A stretch of DNA of 64,000 bases. It comes from Yarrowia lipolytica (Eukaryota; Ascomycota; Dipodascomycetes; Dipodascales). Of this stretch, positions 42,603 to 54,438 are shown in pieces (within the stretch, counting starts at the first letter, position 1; each line of letters begins with the position of its first letter). Made by a program: the position numbers and the translations under genes. The notes beneath the pieces are model-generated. The model was not told the DNA's origin, did not search any database, and saw nothing but the letters and a program-made list of their open reading frames with translations. Where the stretch lies: positions 496,001 through 560,000 of the forward strand of contig NC_090772.1 of NCBI RefSeq assembly GCF_001761485.1, written 5' to 3'.

Positions 42603-45470
42603 CTTTTTTGTGTGTGTTGGCGTGAAGAAGGGGAGACTCTAGGGTTTTAAAAACGGTCTTCGTCACCACCGCAAATAAGCTCAGCTGGGGTAAGGTTGCC
42701 GAACTAAATGTACCGAGGCTAGTTTTCACGTGGAGAAGGTCCCACCATGTGTATATAAGGGGGGGACGGAGCGCTGTTTGCACGGTTGTAAAGCTGCGAA
42801 CCAGTAGATTGCCACTCGGTGGTTGGATTGCTGGCTTCAGCCGTTTAATTCGGTTGCAGCAAACTTGTTTCACGTTCAGCCAATCCGCAGGCACGCAAAT
42901 CGGGCAAAGCCGGAGAACGGTGTATATAGCAAAACACGACAATGTCCGAGCCGGTCTGCGTGGCATATATATGTTCGAGTACTTGTATATATATTATATT
43001 TGTTATTATGGCAACGGTTTCCAGTGCAGGGGTCGCAGGATTGAATACCCCGCCTTTAGTACTGCGATATTCGACGTTATTTTCACGACTCTTTGAGCAC
43101 TTAAATTTCAGCACCCACTCCACTCCACGCCTACGCACTCAGCTTACTCCTTGACCAGGCCCATTGGACCATTCATACCTTGTGTGTGAGAGAGCATGGC
43201 AAGTGCGTGGGGTGCGTGCAGCTCCCCAATCAAAAATACCCCAAGTCCGAGAGTTTATACATTATGGGGAAGAGTATGGGGTGCAGATCAAGTCCGATAA
43301 ATGGTGGGTTTTTCAGACCGTCTTTTTTTGGGATTATTTCTTCTCCGCGCGTGAGTTCGATTTCCGCAGATGATGTAATCGTGATTACAAGTTGGAACAC
43401 TGTGTGGGGTGCCAAGCGGTGAGTGACAGGTGTTGCCACCAGGTTCGACACTGTACATTGACGACTGTTGCCGGGCTTGTAACAGTGGTCCGCACGTAAA
43501 GACGGTTCGACACGTGTGTCACCGGGTAGATATTATGGCTTGCCCCCGAACTGGACCAGATTGACTCTGGGCAACTATCTCGACAACGGTGGTCTACATC
43601 CGAGTGCCAGTACAATACCAGTAGTTGAAAGTATGACTATGTACAGTACATACAAGTACAAGAGCTTGTGCGATTGCGAATACTGACTAGACTGCCGGCT
43701 CAGTACTGGAACAGCAATGGATGAGACACAGAGATTGCCAATCTCCATAACTGCTAGACCTGCTAAACGGTATCCCTTAGACCAGATGCAGTCTTTGTAT
43801 GTAGCGGTACGAGTACAAGTACAGTACATGCTGTACATCGAAAAGCATCAAGTGAGCGGGGTTCGGGATCAATCAGAATGGGTTGGCACTGAAGAGAGCA
43901 TACCTGACCAACAAGGGTGGAGTACGAGTACAAGTGGTGGTACAGTATGTATGCAATACTTGAGGGCGGTCAGTAGGCATCGTACAATGTTACACGTGAC
44001 CAAACCTGATCATTCCGGCAACACAAGTACTTGTATATAGGCAAGTCCGGGGGATTATACTGGCCATGAGTTTGAGAGCATGGATGGAGTGGAAGGTGGA
44101 GAATGCAGTGGCTTTGATAGTGACGCTTGATATAGTAGCACCCAACATGGTATATACTGTAGTGTACAAGTAGAGAGAGAGTCTTGTTTATTCAACGGAA
44201 ATGCACTTACTATACGGCACTTACGAGTACAAGTAGCTAGATATTCCACAGCTAGATATTCCACAGCTAGATATTCCACAAGCATCCCGAACTCCTGTCT
44301 CGACCCTAATTTTCATTTGACTATAATTAACATAAAATGTTCCATAACTACTTGCACTGTAGCTCTATCCCCATTTCGGTTCCGTTTCGTCTTGTCTAGT
44401 GGGTACCCAGGGACGGTCGTACCAGTACGAGTAATAGTGTCGTAGGTACCACACTGAGAGGAGCTTGCAGGATAAACGGGCCGTAGACAGCTGACATGCA
44501 TCCAACCGAGCAGTTGAAACTGTTGAAACCGATTGTTAGCTCTCACAACTGTTTTTGGCGATTGTGATAATTGGCCTCTTCGCGGGAGTATGCTCCATCA
44601 CGATGAAGGGGTTAAATCGCACACATGTAGACGCGTACCACTCGTATGTACTGTACGTGTGCTTGTATGAGTTTATAAAGCAATATAGTCACATGTACTT
44701 GCAATACAGAGCAAGTAACGCCAGATTAACCGCTCTTGTTTCGAACTCGTTCATTCAAACGAATTACTAATTAGTGAAGCCTGATATTTGATAAATCATG
44801 TCTGGTTTTGGGACATGTCGCAGACTCGTTTCACACACCATCTTTAATCCCTCCCACCAGAGAGATTCATACAGCGCTGTATAAACACTACAATAGCCCA
44901 TTCAGCGCTCCAAACACTCTTTAGTTGCTTGGTAAAGCTTTCAAATTGGGGATTCTCTTTCTCCAAGCGAAGTTCCGAGGAATTATCAATCAGCTTTTCT
45001 TTTTCGCATTTTCTGGACTCTCAAATACACTCCTTCGTATATCTATGCACAGTGACGTGACGGCGTGGGGGCCAAATCAAAAGAGTGTGCAGGCAGCAAC
45101 AGACTAGACCATACAACACAATAACAAACAATGGTACAAGTAGACGCCATGACCATGTTCCTATGACAACAGTCAGTCAACTCCACCTACGAACGCGTTT
45201 CGTACAAGTACAGTACGAGTTCAAGTAGTCGCACAGCCCACGATTTACCTCAAGATTGGACCCACAAGAACGAGCCAAACTTAGGAAGCTCGGGAGGGTT
45301 CAGATCTCCATGTTCCGCACGTCTCGCTCATGCCTGATCGATGCAGGTCTGTAACCTCCCTCTGATTGAGAATGGAGTCCCAGATGGTTAATTAGCTCAC
45401 TTTAAGAGCCTGGCAATGGTCTGTCAACAGACTAGGCAATAAATATATTCTCTATGACGTTACTTCGTGA
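42603..45470. other. Long intergenic region, 2.87 kb
   Basis: PEX11 promoter (including tgtatataagg near 42750 in plus orientation) and gene-free DNA up to the LSB1 3' end. It contains dense GTAC words (43610-43660, 43800-43840, 43920-43945, 44025-44040, 44640-44700, 45205-45225) and a triple 15-bp repeat (44236-44280). A few open stretches (for example 43164-43373) lack ATG starts. No RNA gene is recognised. Confidence 0.5.
44236..44280 (+). repeat. 15-bp tandem repeat, three exact copies
   Basis: Three adjacent copies of gctagatattccaca. Confidence 0.95.
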
Positions 45471-46388
45471 TTAAAAGATAGAATTGATGAGGTCTCCACC
45501 AAGGGTAGCTCCAGCACCAAAGATGGCTGCGTTTCCAAACTTTGAACCAATGCTCTTGAGATGGCCTCCGCCACCCTGATGCTGCTGGCCCTGCTCCACA
45601 ACCACAGTCTGCGGAGGAGGGGGCTGGTAGTATTGCTGCTGCTGCTGGCCCTGGTAGCCTTGGGGAGGAGGAGGTTGGTACCCTCCCTGGTATCCCGGGG
45701 GAGGTGGGGCCTGGTAGCCATACTGCTCTGGGGGAGGGGGGTTGTACTGTGTGGGAGGAGGAGGGTTGTAATGGGCGGCGGGAGCGGCGTAGTCCGGCTG
45801 CTTGTAAGAAGGGTAGGCCGACTTCTCGGACTTCTCCTCGTTCACGGCCAAAGAGGACACCGTGGGAAGAGTGGTGGTGGAGCTTGCCGCAGCCACAGAC
45901 GATACAGTGCTCTGGGATCGGCTCACGGGAGGAGGAGCCATGTAGGGAGTATCAGACAGTTCCTTGACGTAGTTGGCAGGGAAGATTCCCTCCTTGCCAC
46001 TGGGGCCTCGGCCCTTCCACCAGTCGTTGTTCAGCTTCTCGATGATGTCAATCTGGTCGCCCTTGACAAGAGCCAGGTCGGTGGGGTCCTGTGCGACGTA
46101 GTCATAGAGAGCCTCCACCTTGCCACCTGAACCAGCAGAGGCAGGATGAACAGCAACGGGAGGGGAGGGGGCAGCAGGGGTGATTTGAACAGCTGCAACC
46201 CGCTCAGTCACCTCGGCAATGCCAACAACTTGAGAACCAGGCAAGTCCAGCTTCTGACCAGGTGTCAGCTTTCGAGGGATCTTGTTGCAAATATCGTCAT
46301 AAAGAGCCTGGGAAATCACCTCGGACTCAAACAGAAACTCCAGCTCGTTGTGGAGCGAAGTCACACTTCGGTTGATAACTGCCGCCAT
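45471..46388 (-). CDS. LSB1: SH3-domain protein of the Lsb1/Pin3 (Lsb2) family
   Basis: A 305-residue protein. The N-terminal helix MAAVINRSVTSLHNELEFLF matches the Lsb1/Pin3 leader. An SH3 domain lies near residues 90-145 (VEALYDYVAQDPTDLALVKG, then WWKGRGPSGKEGIFPANYV). It is followed by a Ser/Ala linker, a Pro/Gln/Tyr-rich tail (YNPPPPTQYNPPPPEQYG, GYQ repeats) and a final Gly-rich stretch with FGNAAIFGAGATLGGDLIN. Lsb1 and Lsb2 bind the WASP homologue Las17, restrain Arp2/3 actin assembly at endocytic sites and influence prion conversion. The tail is longer than in budding yeast and prion-like in composition. The start at 46388 has context accatcttttacgATGgcg; the open frame reaches further up but without family sequence. 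Confidence 0.88.
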   Translation of the reverse strand: MAAVINRSVTSLHNELEFLFESEVISQALYDDICNKIPRKLTPGQKLDLPGSQVVGIAEVTERVAAVQITPAAPSPPVAVHPASAGSGGKVEALYDYVAQDPTDLALVKGDQIDIIEKLNNDWWKGRGPSGKEGIFPANYVKELSDTPYMAPPPVSRSQSTVSSVAAASSTTTLPTVSSLAVNEEKSEKSAYPSYKQPDYAAPAAHYNPPPPTQYNPPPPEQYGYQAPPPPGYQGGYQPPPPQGYQGQQQQQYYQPPPPQTVVVEQGQQHQGGGGHLKSIGSKFGNAAIFGAGATLGGDLINSIF

Positions 46389-46929
46389 CGTAAAAGTGAT
46401 GTAAAAAAACGCTAGCGTGTGCTGTGTAGCGTGGAAAGGGTGGGAGTGCAAGAGTACAAGTGGCCGAGAGATGGGTTATTATATGTACACTGTAGCCTAA
46501 TAATTTTAGCACAGCCACTCTGATGGTGTATAAAAATCTGCGTGAATTTCCATAACACGTGACCGGCAATAAAACCAAGAAACACAAACAGAGCAGCAAA
46601 TATATAAATCGTGTTTTTGGCCATCCTCCAGACAGGCGAGGGTCCCTGACGTACCGGGCTTCTAGAACCTCGAGACCCAGAATTTCAAAATACATAGAGT
46701 TCAGTACACTTCTTAATCTTGCATAGCCCTACTCGTCTTTACGACCGAGCTCAATAAACTATCAAGCAAGGCATTGTACTTATTGGAGACTACAACTACA
46801 AGTACAGTAATACTTGTACAATAAATGTACATATAAATATAATAATAAAAGGAACAAGATTTTTTATACAAAGAATTCATTAACAATTGACAATTTTAAG
46901 AGGTAGAAACCAATAGCTAGCTAACTAGC
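46389..46929. other. Intergenic, 0.54 kb
   Basis: LSB1 promoter side and 3' flank of the giant wall-protein gene. AT-rich near 46800-46920, with GTAC words (46797-46820). No gene is seen. Confidence 0.5.
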
Positions 46930-49900
46930 TTAGAAAAGAACAACCAAAATAACCATGCCCATCATACCAGCAGAGACACCATAAGTCTTCGCAGAGTTGG
47001 CCTGGGGAGGCAGGGTCTCACCACCAGGCGACTGGGGAGGTGCTTCACCTTCAGAGCCGGAGCCAGAGCCGGAGCCCTCAGAGCCAGAGCCAGAGCCGGA
47101 GCCCTCAGAGCCAGAGCCAGAGCCGGAGCCCTCAGAACCTGAACCAGAGCCAGAGCCAGAGCCGGAGCCCTCAGAACCTGAACCAGAGCCAGAGCCAGAG
47201 CCGGAGCCCTCAGAACCTGAACCAGAGCCAGAGCCAGAGCCGGAGCCCTCAGAGCCAGAGCCAGAGCCAGAGCCGGAGCCGGAGCCCTCAGAACCTGAAC
47301 CTGAACCTGAGCCAGAACCAGAGCCGGAGCCCTCAGAACCTGAACCAGAGCCAGAGCCAGAGCCGGAGCCCTCAGAACCTGAACCAGAGCCGGAGCCCTC
47401 AGAGCCTGAACTAGAGCCGGAGCCCTCAGAGCCTGAACCAGAGCCAGATCCGTTCGAACCACCATCAATAGCACCACCGCCACCAAGTGTAGAAGTAGAC
47501 ATGGTAGTGAGAGGCTGAGAGGCGCCTGACAAGTTGGTGGTAGTAGGAAGTGGGCTGATAGTGCCGGAAAGATCCTCAGAAGCCAAACCTGTGGCAGTTG
47601 CCGAGCCAGTAACATCAGGAACCAGGCCAGTAACAGTAGCGGTGCCAGTAGCAGTAGCGGATCCAGGAATGTCTTCAGAGGCAAGACCTCCACCACCTCC
47701 AGAAGAAGATGTGATCTGAGATTCAACGGAAACAGTACCAGTTGCAGATGTAGCAGTGGGGACCTCAAGGGTGGCAGAGTCCAGTTCTCCAGAGTTGATT
47801 CCAGAGCCTTCTGTCGAGATGGGGACAGTGGCAGTAGAACCATTGTCACCAGTGAATGTAGGGGTAGATCCAGACGTGATGCCCGACTGCTCACCAAATG
47901 TAGGAACAGCACCGGACGTGGAACCAGTGGCAGACTCCTGGCCAGAAGAGGAAACGGTAGCAGAGTTAGAATCTGTAGATGTTGAAGCAGACTCTTGACC
48001 AGAAGAAATGGGAACAACACCGGAAGTGGAAACGGTCTCTTCACCGGTGGGGATGGCAGAAGAAACATCGCCGGTAGGAGTGACAGAAGAAACGTCACCA
48101 GTAGGGGTGGCAGAAGAAACGTCACCAGTAGGAGTGGCAGAAGAAACGTCACCAGTAGGGATGGAAGACGAAGCGTCACCAGTAGGAGTGGAAGACGAGA
48201 CATCGCCGGTAGGAGTGGCAGATGAGACATCACCAGTAGGGATGGAAGACGAAGCGTCACCGGTAGGGGTGGCAGACGAAACGTCACCGGTAGGGGTGGC
48301 AGTAGAAGACTGCTCCGAAGTAGTGGAGGCAGTCTCTTCGCCGGTGGGAGTGGCAGACGAGACGTCACCAGTAGGGGTGGCAGATGAGACATCACCAGTA
48401 GGGATGGAAGACGAAGCGTCACCGGTAGGAGTGGCAGATGAGACATCACCAGTAGGAATGGAAGACGAAGCGTCATCGGTAGGAGTGGCAGATGAGACAT
48501 CACCAGTAGGGGTGGAAGACGAAGCGTCACCAGTAGGGGTGGCAGATGAGACATCACCAGTAGGGATGGAAGACGAAGCGTCACCGGTAGGGGTTGCAGA
48601 AGAAACGTCACCAGTAGGAATGGAAGACGAAGCGTCACCGGTAGGAGTGGCAGATGAGACATCACCAGTAGGGGTGGCAGATGAGACATCACCGGTAGGG
48701 GTGGCAGAAGACTGCTCCGAAGTAGTGGAGGCAGTCTCTTCGCCGGTGGGGGTAGCATCAGTGGTGGCTGACTCCTCGGAAGAGGAGGTAGACTCAATAA
48801 TGGTAGTGGTGATAGATCCCTCGCCTGTAAAGGTTGGGGTGGCGATAGAAGAAGTGACCGACTCCTCAGTGAGAGACGACTCAATTGTGAAAGAGGAAGA
48901 CTCACTAGAAACCTGAGAAGAGGTGGGCTCGACAACAGAAGAGGTGGGCTCACCAGTAACCCGGGAAGAAGAAGGCTCACCAGTAGGGGTGGAAGACGAG
49001 ACATCGCCGGTAGGGGTGGCAGAAGAAACGTCACCAGTAGGGGTGGAAGACGAAGCGTCACCAGTAGGGGTGGCAGATGAGACATCACCAGTAGGGATGG
49101 AAGACGAAGCGTCACCGGTAGGGGTGGCAGAAGAAACGTCACCAGTAGGGATGGAAGACGAAGCGTCACCGGTAGGAGTGGCAGAAGAAACGTCACCAGT
49201 AGGGATGGAAGACGAAGCGTCACCAGTAGGAGTGGAAGACGAGACATCGCCGGTAGGAGTGGCAGATGAGACATCACCAGTAGGGATGGAAGACGAAGCG
49301 TCACCGGTAGGGGTGGCAGAAGAAACGTCACCAGTAGGGATGGAAGACGAAACGTCATCGGTAGGAGTGGCAGATGAGACATCACCAGTAGGGATGGAAG
49401 ACGAAGCGTCACCGGTAGGGGTGGCAGACGAAACGTCACCGGTAGGAGTGGCAGAAGAAGACTGCTCCGAAGTAGTGGAGGCAGTCTCTTCGCCGGTGGG
49501 AGTGGCAGACGAGACGTCATCAGTAGGAGTGGAAGACGAGACATCGCCGGTAGGAGTGGCAGAAGAAACATCACCGGTAGGGGTGGCAGAAGACTGCTCC
49601 GAAGTAGTGGAGGCAGTCTCTTCGCCGGTGGGGGTAGCATCAGTGGTGGCAGACGCTGACTCTTCGGAAGAGGAGGTAGACTCAATAATGGTAGTGGTGA
49701 TAGATCCCTCGCCTGTAAAGGTTGGGGTGGCGATAGAAGAAGTGACCGACTCCTCAGTGAGAGACGACTCAATTGTGAAAGAGGAAGACTCATTAGAAAC
49801 CTGAGAAGAGGTGGGCTCGACGACAGAAGAGGTGGGCTCGACGACAGAAGAGGTGGGCTCACCAGTAACCTGGGAAGAAGGCTCAATCAAAGAGGTAGTA

Positions 49901-52900
49901 GGCTCAACCACGGTGGAAGACTCGGCAGTGATAGAGGCAGATTCACTAGTAACCTGAGAAGAGGTAATCTCGACGATAGAAGAGGTGGGCTCAACGACAG
50001 AAGAAGACTCAGCAGTAGAAGAGGTAGTATCACTAGTAACCTCAGAAGAGGTGGACTCGACCACAGAAGAAGAAGGCTCAACGACAGAAGAAGAAGGCTC
50101 AAACACAGAAGAGGACTCAGCTGTGGAAGAGGCAGACTCACTTGAAGACTCGACAAATGACGTAGGCTGGATCTCTGAGGATGTGGGCACACCTGTGGCA
50201 GAAGACTCAAAAGTGGTCGAAGCTGTCACAGAATCAGTGCTAGGGATGGCAGACGACTCAGACGAGACACCACCGGAAGTGGTAGCAGACTCTACGATGC
50301 TGGACTCATCAGTGAGAGTGATACAATCCTCTTCATTCATACCGTCTCGGGCACAGATGATTGGTGTTCGAGTGCTGGACACAGCTGAAGTCTCGGACAC
50401 AGATCCGGAGCTGAGAGACTCAGTAATGGCAGCAGAAGACGACAAAGTCGACATCACGGAACTGGACTCAGGGATAGAAGCGGTAGAGGACTGCTCGTCA
50501 TCGGAGGCGGTTGAGCTAGTGGACACATCTGTAATAGAAGATGACAAGAATGTAGTGGTGATGGAGCCAAATTCAGTGTTCGAGTCAGATGTTAAGGTTT
50601 CCACGGTGGATGTACCTGCAGACGACTCAGACGTTTGAGACACAGAACCACTGATATCCGATGAAATGCCAGACGACGACAATTGTGTGGTGCTACCGCT
50701 GTCACTGATTGTAGCAGTGATTGTGGAAGACGACTCAGAAGTGGCGGAAGTGATACCATCGCTGGAAGTGGATCCATCAGCAGTGCTACTGCTAGGCGAC
50801 ACGATGTCAGTGGTAGCAGTGGATGACACAATGGTCGGGACCGACGACGAAGGAACAACGACAGCGCTGGAGGAGGTGGTGGACTGAGCGGCAGTGGTGA
50901 TGACAACAGAGCTGCTGAGAGTGTGACACTCACCAGTGATGGTCTGGTACACACAGTTACTGGCGGCCTGAGAGTTGACACCACATTGACCAAGCCAGTT
51001 GAGGAAGTTGGCGCCAAGGAAGGGAATGCTTCCAAGATCAAACAAACTCACACACTGGATACAGTCTCCAACAAGCTGAGCAGTGTTTTCCATACGATCA
51101 CAAATGCAGCTTCGAACTCCAAGACAAAGACCAATGGAAGAAACGATATCGCCACAAGTCTTCAGACACTGAGAGATAGTAAAATCTCGAGGGTTGGAAA
51201 CGGAACAGGTGGAAGAAGTGACGTCGGGCTCACACGAGATGGAAGGATCAATGGTCTTTGTAACACACACCTCGGAGGCAGTAGTGGGTCGTCCACAGCC
51301 ACCAAGGAAGGTCAGCAGCTGATCAGGGAAGTTGAAAAGACCACCAAAGTCAATGTAGGTGATACAGGACAAACACTCCTCGACGTTGTTGTTGAAAGTC
51401 AAGATTCTGTCACAGATACACTGCTGAACTCCAACACACAGAGCAATCTCTCGGATGATGTCGCCACAGGTCTTGATGCAGCTATCCCTGGACTGAGTGA
51501 CTGTGCTACAAGAAGTGATGGTAGTAGCGACAGGGCCAGTGGAAGTGGAAGGAGCAGATGTGATGGTGGATATCTCCGACGTCTCTGTAGATGAGAGCGA
51601 AGAATCAGAAGTAGTGGAAGAAGAGCTTGAGCCAAAAGCAGTGGAAGACACATCGGAGCTGGAGGCAGAGGAGGTCGTGTCGGAGCCAGTAACGGTGGAG
51701 GACGCTGTGGACATGTGGGTGGATGCGTCGGAACTCTCAGTAGATGAGGGAGAAGGTGACAACGAACCCGAGTCAGAGGCAGTGATGGAGGAGCTCGATC
51801 CAAAAGCAGTGGAAGACACATCGGAACTGGAAGCTCCTGACGACGCAACAGAATCAGTAGCTGTGGAAGAGGCACCAGATTCAGTGGAAGTCACTGCAGA
51901 GTCAGAGGCGCTGGATGAAACATCGGAGCTAGATGCCGAGGACGAAGTAGCAGACGACAATCCTGTGTCTGTGGAAGAGGTGGAAGACACACCAGTCAGA
52001 GCCGATGAGGTAGGGATCGATGCACTAGAGGAGGTTGACTGAGCAGCAGAGGTGATAATGACAGAGCTACTCAGAGTGGAACACTCTCCAGCAATGGTCT
52101 GGTAGCTGCATTGAGAAGTGGCCTGAGAGTTGATACCACAGTTACCAAGCCAGTTAAGGAAGTTGGCACCGAGGAAAGGGATGTTACCCAAATCAAACAG
52201 ACTCACACACTGGATACAGTCACCAACTGCTTCCGCAGTGCTGGCCATACGATCACAGATGCAGCTTCGAATTCCGAGACACAGACCAATGGAGCTCACA
52301 ATGCTTGTGCAAGTATTGAAGCACTGGGTGAAGCTCAGATCCTTGTTGTTACCGACTGAGCAGGTGGAAGAAGTCACATCAGGCTCACAGGACACGGCGG
52401 GGTCGATTGTCTTGGTAACACAAACATCGGAGGCAGTAGTGGGTCGTCCACAGCCGCCAATGAATCTCAGAAGCTGATCTGGGAAGTTGAACAGACCACC
52501 GAAGTCGATGTACGTGATACAGGACAAACATTCCTCGACGTTGTTGTTGAAAGTCGCAATTCTGTCACAAATACACTGCTGAACTCCAACACAGAGAGCA
52601 ATCTCTCGAATGATATCACCACAAGTCTTGACACAGCTATCCCTGGACTGGGTGACTGTGCTACAAGAGGTGAAAGTAGACACAGCAGCCCGAGAGGATG
52701 ACACAGGGGGAGGAGTGATACCAGCAGATGAAGAGGGGGTGGGGACAACCACTGGAGCACTAGAAGAAGTGGGGATTGCAGGAGTAGAGCTCGAAACAAC
52801 AACCGAGGAGCTAGGGACAACCACAGGCGAGCTTGAAGCAGGAGTGGAAGAACTGGGGACAATCACAAGCGAGCTAGAAGACGAGCTTGAAGCAGGAGCG

Positions 52901-54431
52901 GAAGAGCTTGGGACAACCACAGGCGAGCTAGAAACAACAGGGTTGGTGGAACTGGGCACCACAACAGGCGAGCTGGAAGACGAGCTTGAAGCAGGAGCGG
53001 AAGAGCTTGGGACAACCACAGGCGAGCTAGAAACAACAGGGTTGGTGGAACTGGGCACCACAACAGGCGAGCTGGAAGCGGGATTAGTGCTGGAGACCAC
53101 AGGGGAAGATGTTGAAGCGGGAGCGGGGGGCTTGGAGCTGGTGGTCACTGCGGCTGAGGTCACGGGAGCAGGAGGCAGAGTAGAAGAAATGGTCACACAT
53201 TTACCAGAAATGGTGAGGGGGGAGCAGCTAGTGAGAGCTTGGGAGTTCACTCCACACTGACCCAGCACGTTGAGGAAGTTGGCTGCAAGAAAGGGGATTC
53301 CACTGAGATCGAAAATCGAGACACATTGGATACACTGCGCGACAGCGGTAGTTACTGCAGCCAGTCTGTTACAGATACAAGATCGGAAGCCCAGACACAG
53401 ACCGATGGAAGTGATGATACTGGTACAAGTCTCGGTACACTTCAGAAGACTCATGTTGTCGTTGTTGGCCACAGAACAAGTTGAAGTAAAGGTGTCTGGT
53501 TCGCAGGAAACCTTGGTATCGATTGTTCGAGTAACACAAACTGGGGGTGGAACAGTAGTTGCTCTGTCACACTGAGCCAGGAATTGCAAAAATCTACCAG
53601 GGATGTCGAAGACGGGACCAAAGTCGAATCTGGTGATACATTCGAGACAGGTTTCGACATTGTTGTTAAAAGTCACAATTCGGTCACAGATACAGCTTCT
53701 CACTCCGAGACAAAGGGCAATCTGGTTGATGATGTTGCCGCAGGTGGTGAGACACGAGTCTCTGGAAGTGGTGGCGGTGCTACACGAAACGGTCACAATG
53801 GGGGCTCGTTTTTCGAGCACGGGAACGGGAACGGGGGCGGGGGCGGGGGTGATCTGGGGGTTTTCGGCGCCGCAGACTGTGATTTGGGGTGTCGGGGCGA
53901 GTCCCAGCTCCTCGAGCCGGTCGTAAACGTCCCATTTTTGGTCGGGGAGATCAAACACAGACAGGCACTGCAGGCACTATTTTGGGTTAGTAATCTGTCC
54001 TTGTTTGTGTGTGTGGTTTGAGGTGCATATGTGCAGTGCAGTGCAGCTGGGACCTTTGGCAATCTGCACGAAGATGTTCTTTTGCAGCAATGCATAATCT
54101 ATCGCATTAGGCTTGGCAAAGTTTGCAAAGAGCAGTTGTGCGCGCAGAATTGAACCTTTAGGGTCGCTGCTCGTAAAATGCAGCCCAGAAAAATATTTGT
54201 CCAAGATGAAAAAGCCTAATGTCGGCACAGTGCTGGCAGCGGGGCAGGGGTGGCCTGTCGGAAATGAATACTCACTTGTTCGGGGTCGGATCCCAGGGTC
54301 AAAAAGTCATCGCAGCTGGACACACAGGCTTCAGCTGAGAGAGAGGAGGCAGGAAGGCACGCCTTGTACTGCACTGGACCAGCAGCGGCAAGTAGGGCTC
54401 CTGAAACGGAGAGCAGAAGAGAGATCTTCAT
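46930..54431 (-). CDS. Giant GPI-type cell-wall protein with CFEM-like cysteine modules and Ser/Thr repeats
   Basis: Two coding exons: 54431-54276 (52 codons) and 53976-46930, with a 299-base intron from GTGAGT (54275) to TACTAACCCAAAATAG (53977), phase 0; about 2400 residues. Order: signal peptide (MKISLLLSVSGALLAAAG); six-Cys leader (Cys 25, 36, 40, 53, 56, 87) ending in LEKR at 106-109, a Kex2-type site; three modules (about 53800-53190, 52670-52070, 51520-50930), each with two cores spaced C-x3-C-x9-C-x5-C-x-C-x12-C-x2-C-x22-C; Ser/Thr-rich linkers; two blocks of TPTGDVSSA-type 9-mers; a Gly-Ser-Glu tract; and a hydrophobic C-terminus (VSAGMMGMVILVVLF) after a small-residue GPI site. The cores resemble CFEM in spacing but lack its Asp between Cys 3 and 4. 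Wall or adhesin role is inferred. I know no named homologue. Confidence 0.85.
47055..47455 (-). repeat. Gly-Ser-Glu coding minisatellite
   Basis: About 400 bases of six-base and longer repeats coding GSGSGSEGSG variants just before the GPI signal of the giant wall protein. Likely unstable in length. Confidence 0.9.
48040..48765 (-). repeat. 27-bp minisatellite, block nearer the C-terminus
   Basis: About two dozen 27-base units coding TPTGDVSSA, IPTGDVSSA and TPTGDASSS variants, bounded by TPTGEETASTTSEQSS units. Confidence 0.9.
48763..49830 (-). repeat. Tandem segmental duplication, period about 888 bp
   Basis: The unique coding segment containing ESSLTEESVTSSIATPTF and EGSITTTIIESTSSSEES occurs twice, at about 48763-48940 and 49635-49830. 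Each copy is followed (in coding direction) by a TPTGD minisatellite block. Matching bases such as aataatggtagtggtgat start at 48796 and 49684, an offset of 888, a multiple of three. Confidence 0.85.
48970..49635 (-). repeat. 27-bp minisatellite, block nearer the N-terminus
   Basis: Second block of 27-base units coding TPTGDVSSA-type 9-mers, related to the block at 48040-48765. Confidence 0.9.
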
Positions 54432-54438
54432 GCTCACA

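Noticed and set aside
43164-43373. Protein-like plus-strand stretch in the PEX11-LSB1 gap
   Set aside because: No ATG start and no splice signals nearby; treated as chance.
48040-49640. Regular 27-bp repeats suggestive of a CRISPR array
   Set aside because: There are no unique spacers; the units are contiguous, in frame and coding, inside a eukaryotic wall-protein gene.
46962-49886. Minus-strand open frame of 974 codons in another phase, and several long plus-strand frames, within the giant wall-protein gene
   Set aside because: Repeats whose unit is a multiple of three keep all phases open; these frames are Leu/Pro or Pro/Glu monotony without Cys modules, signal peptide or GPI site.
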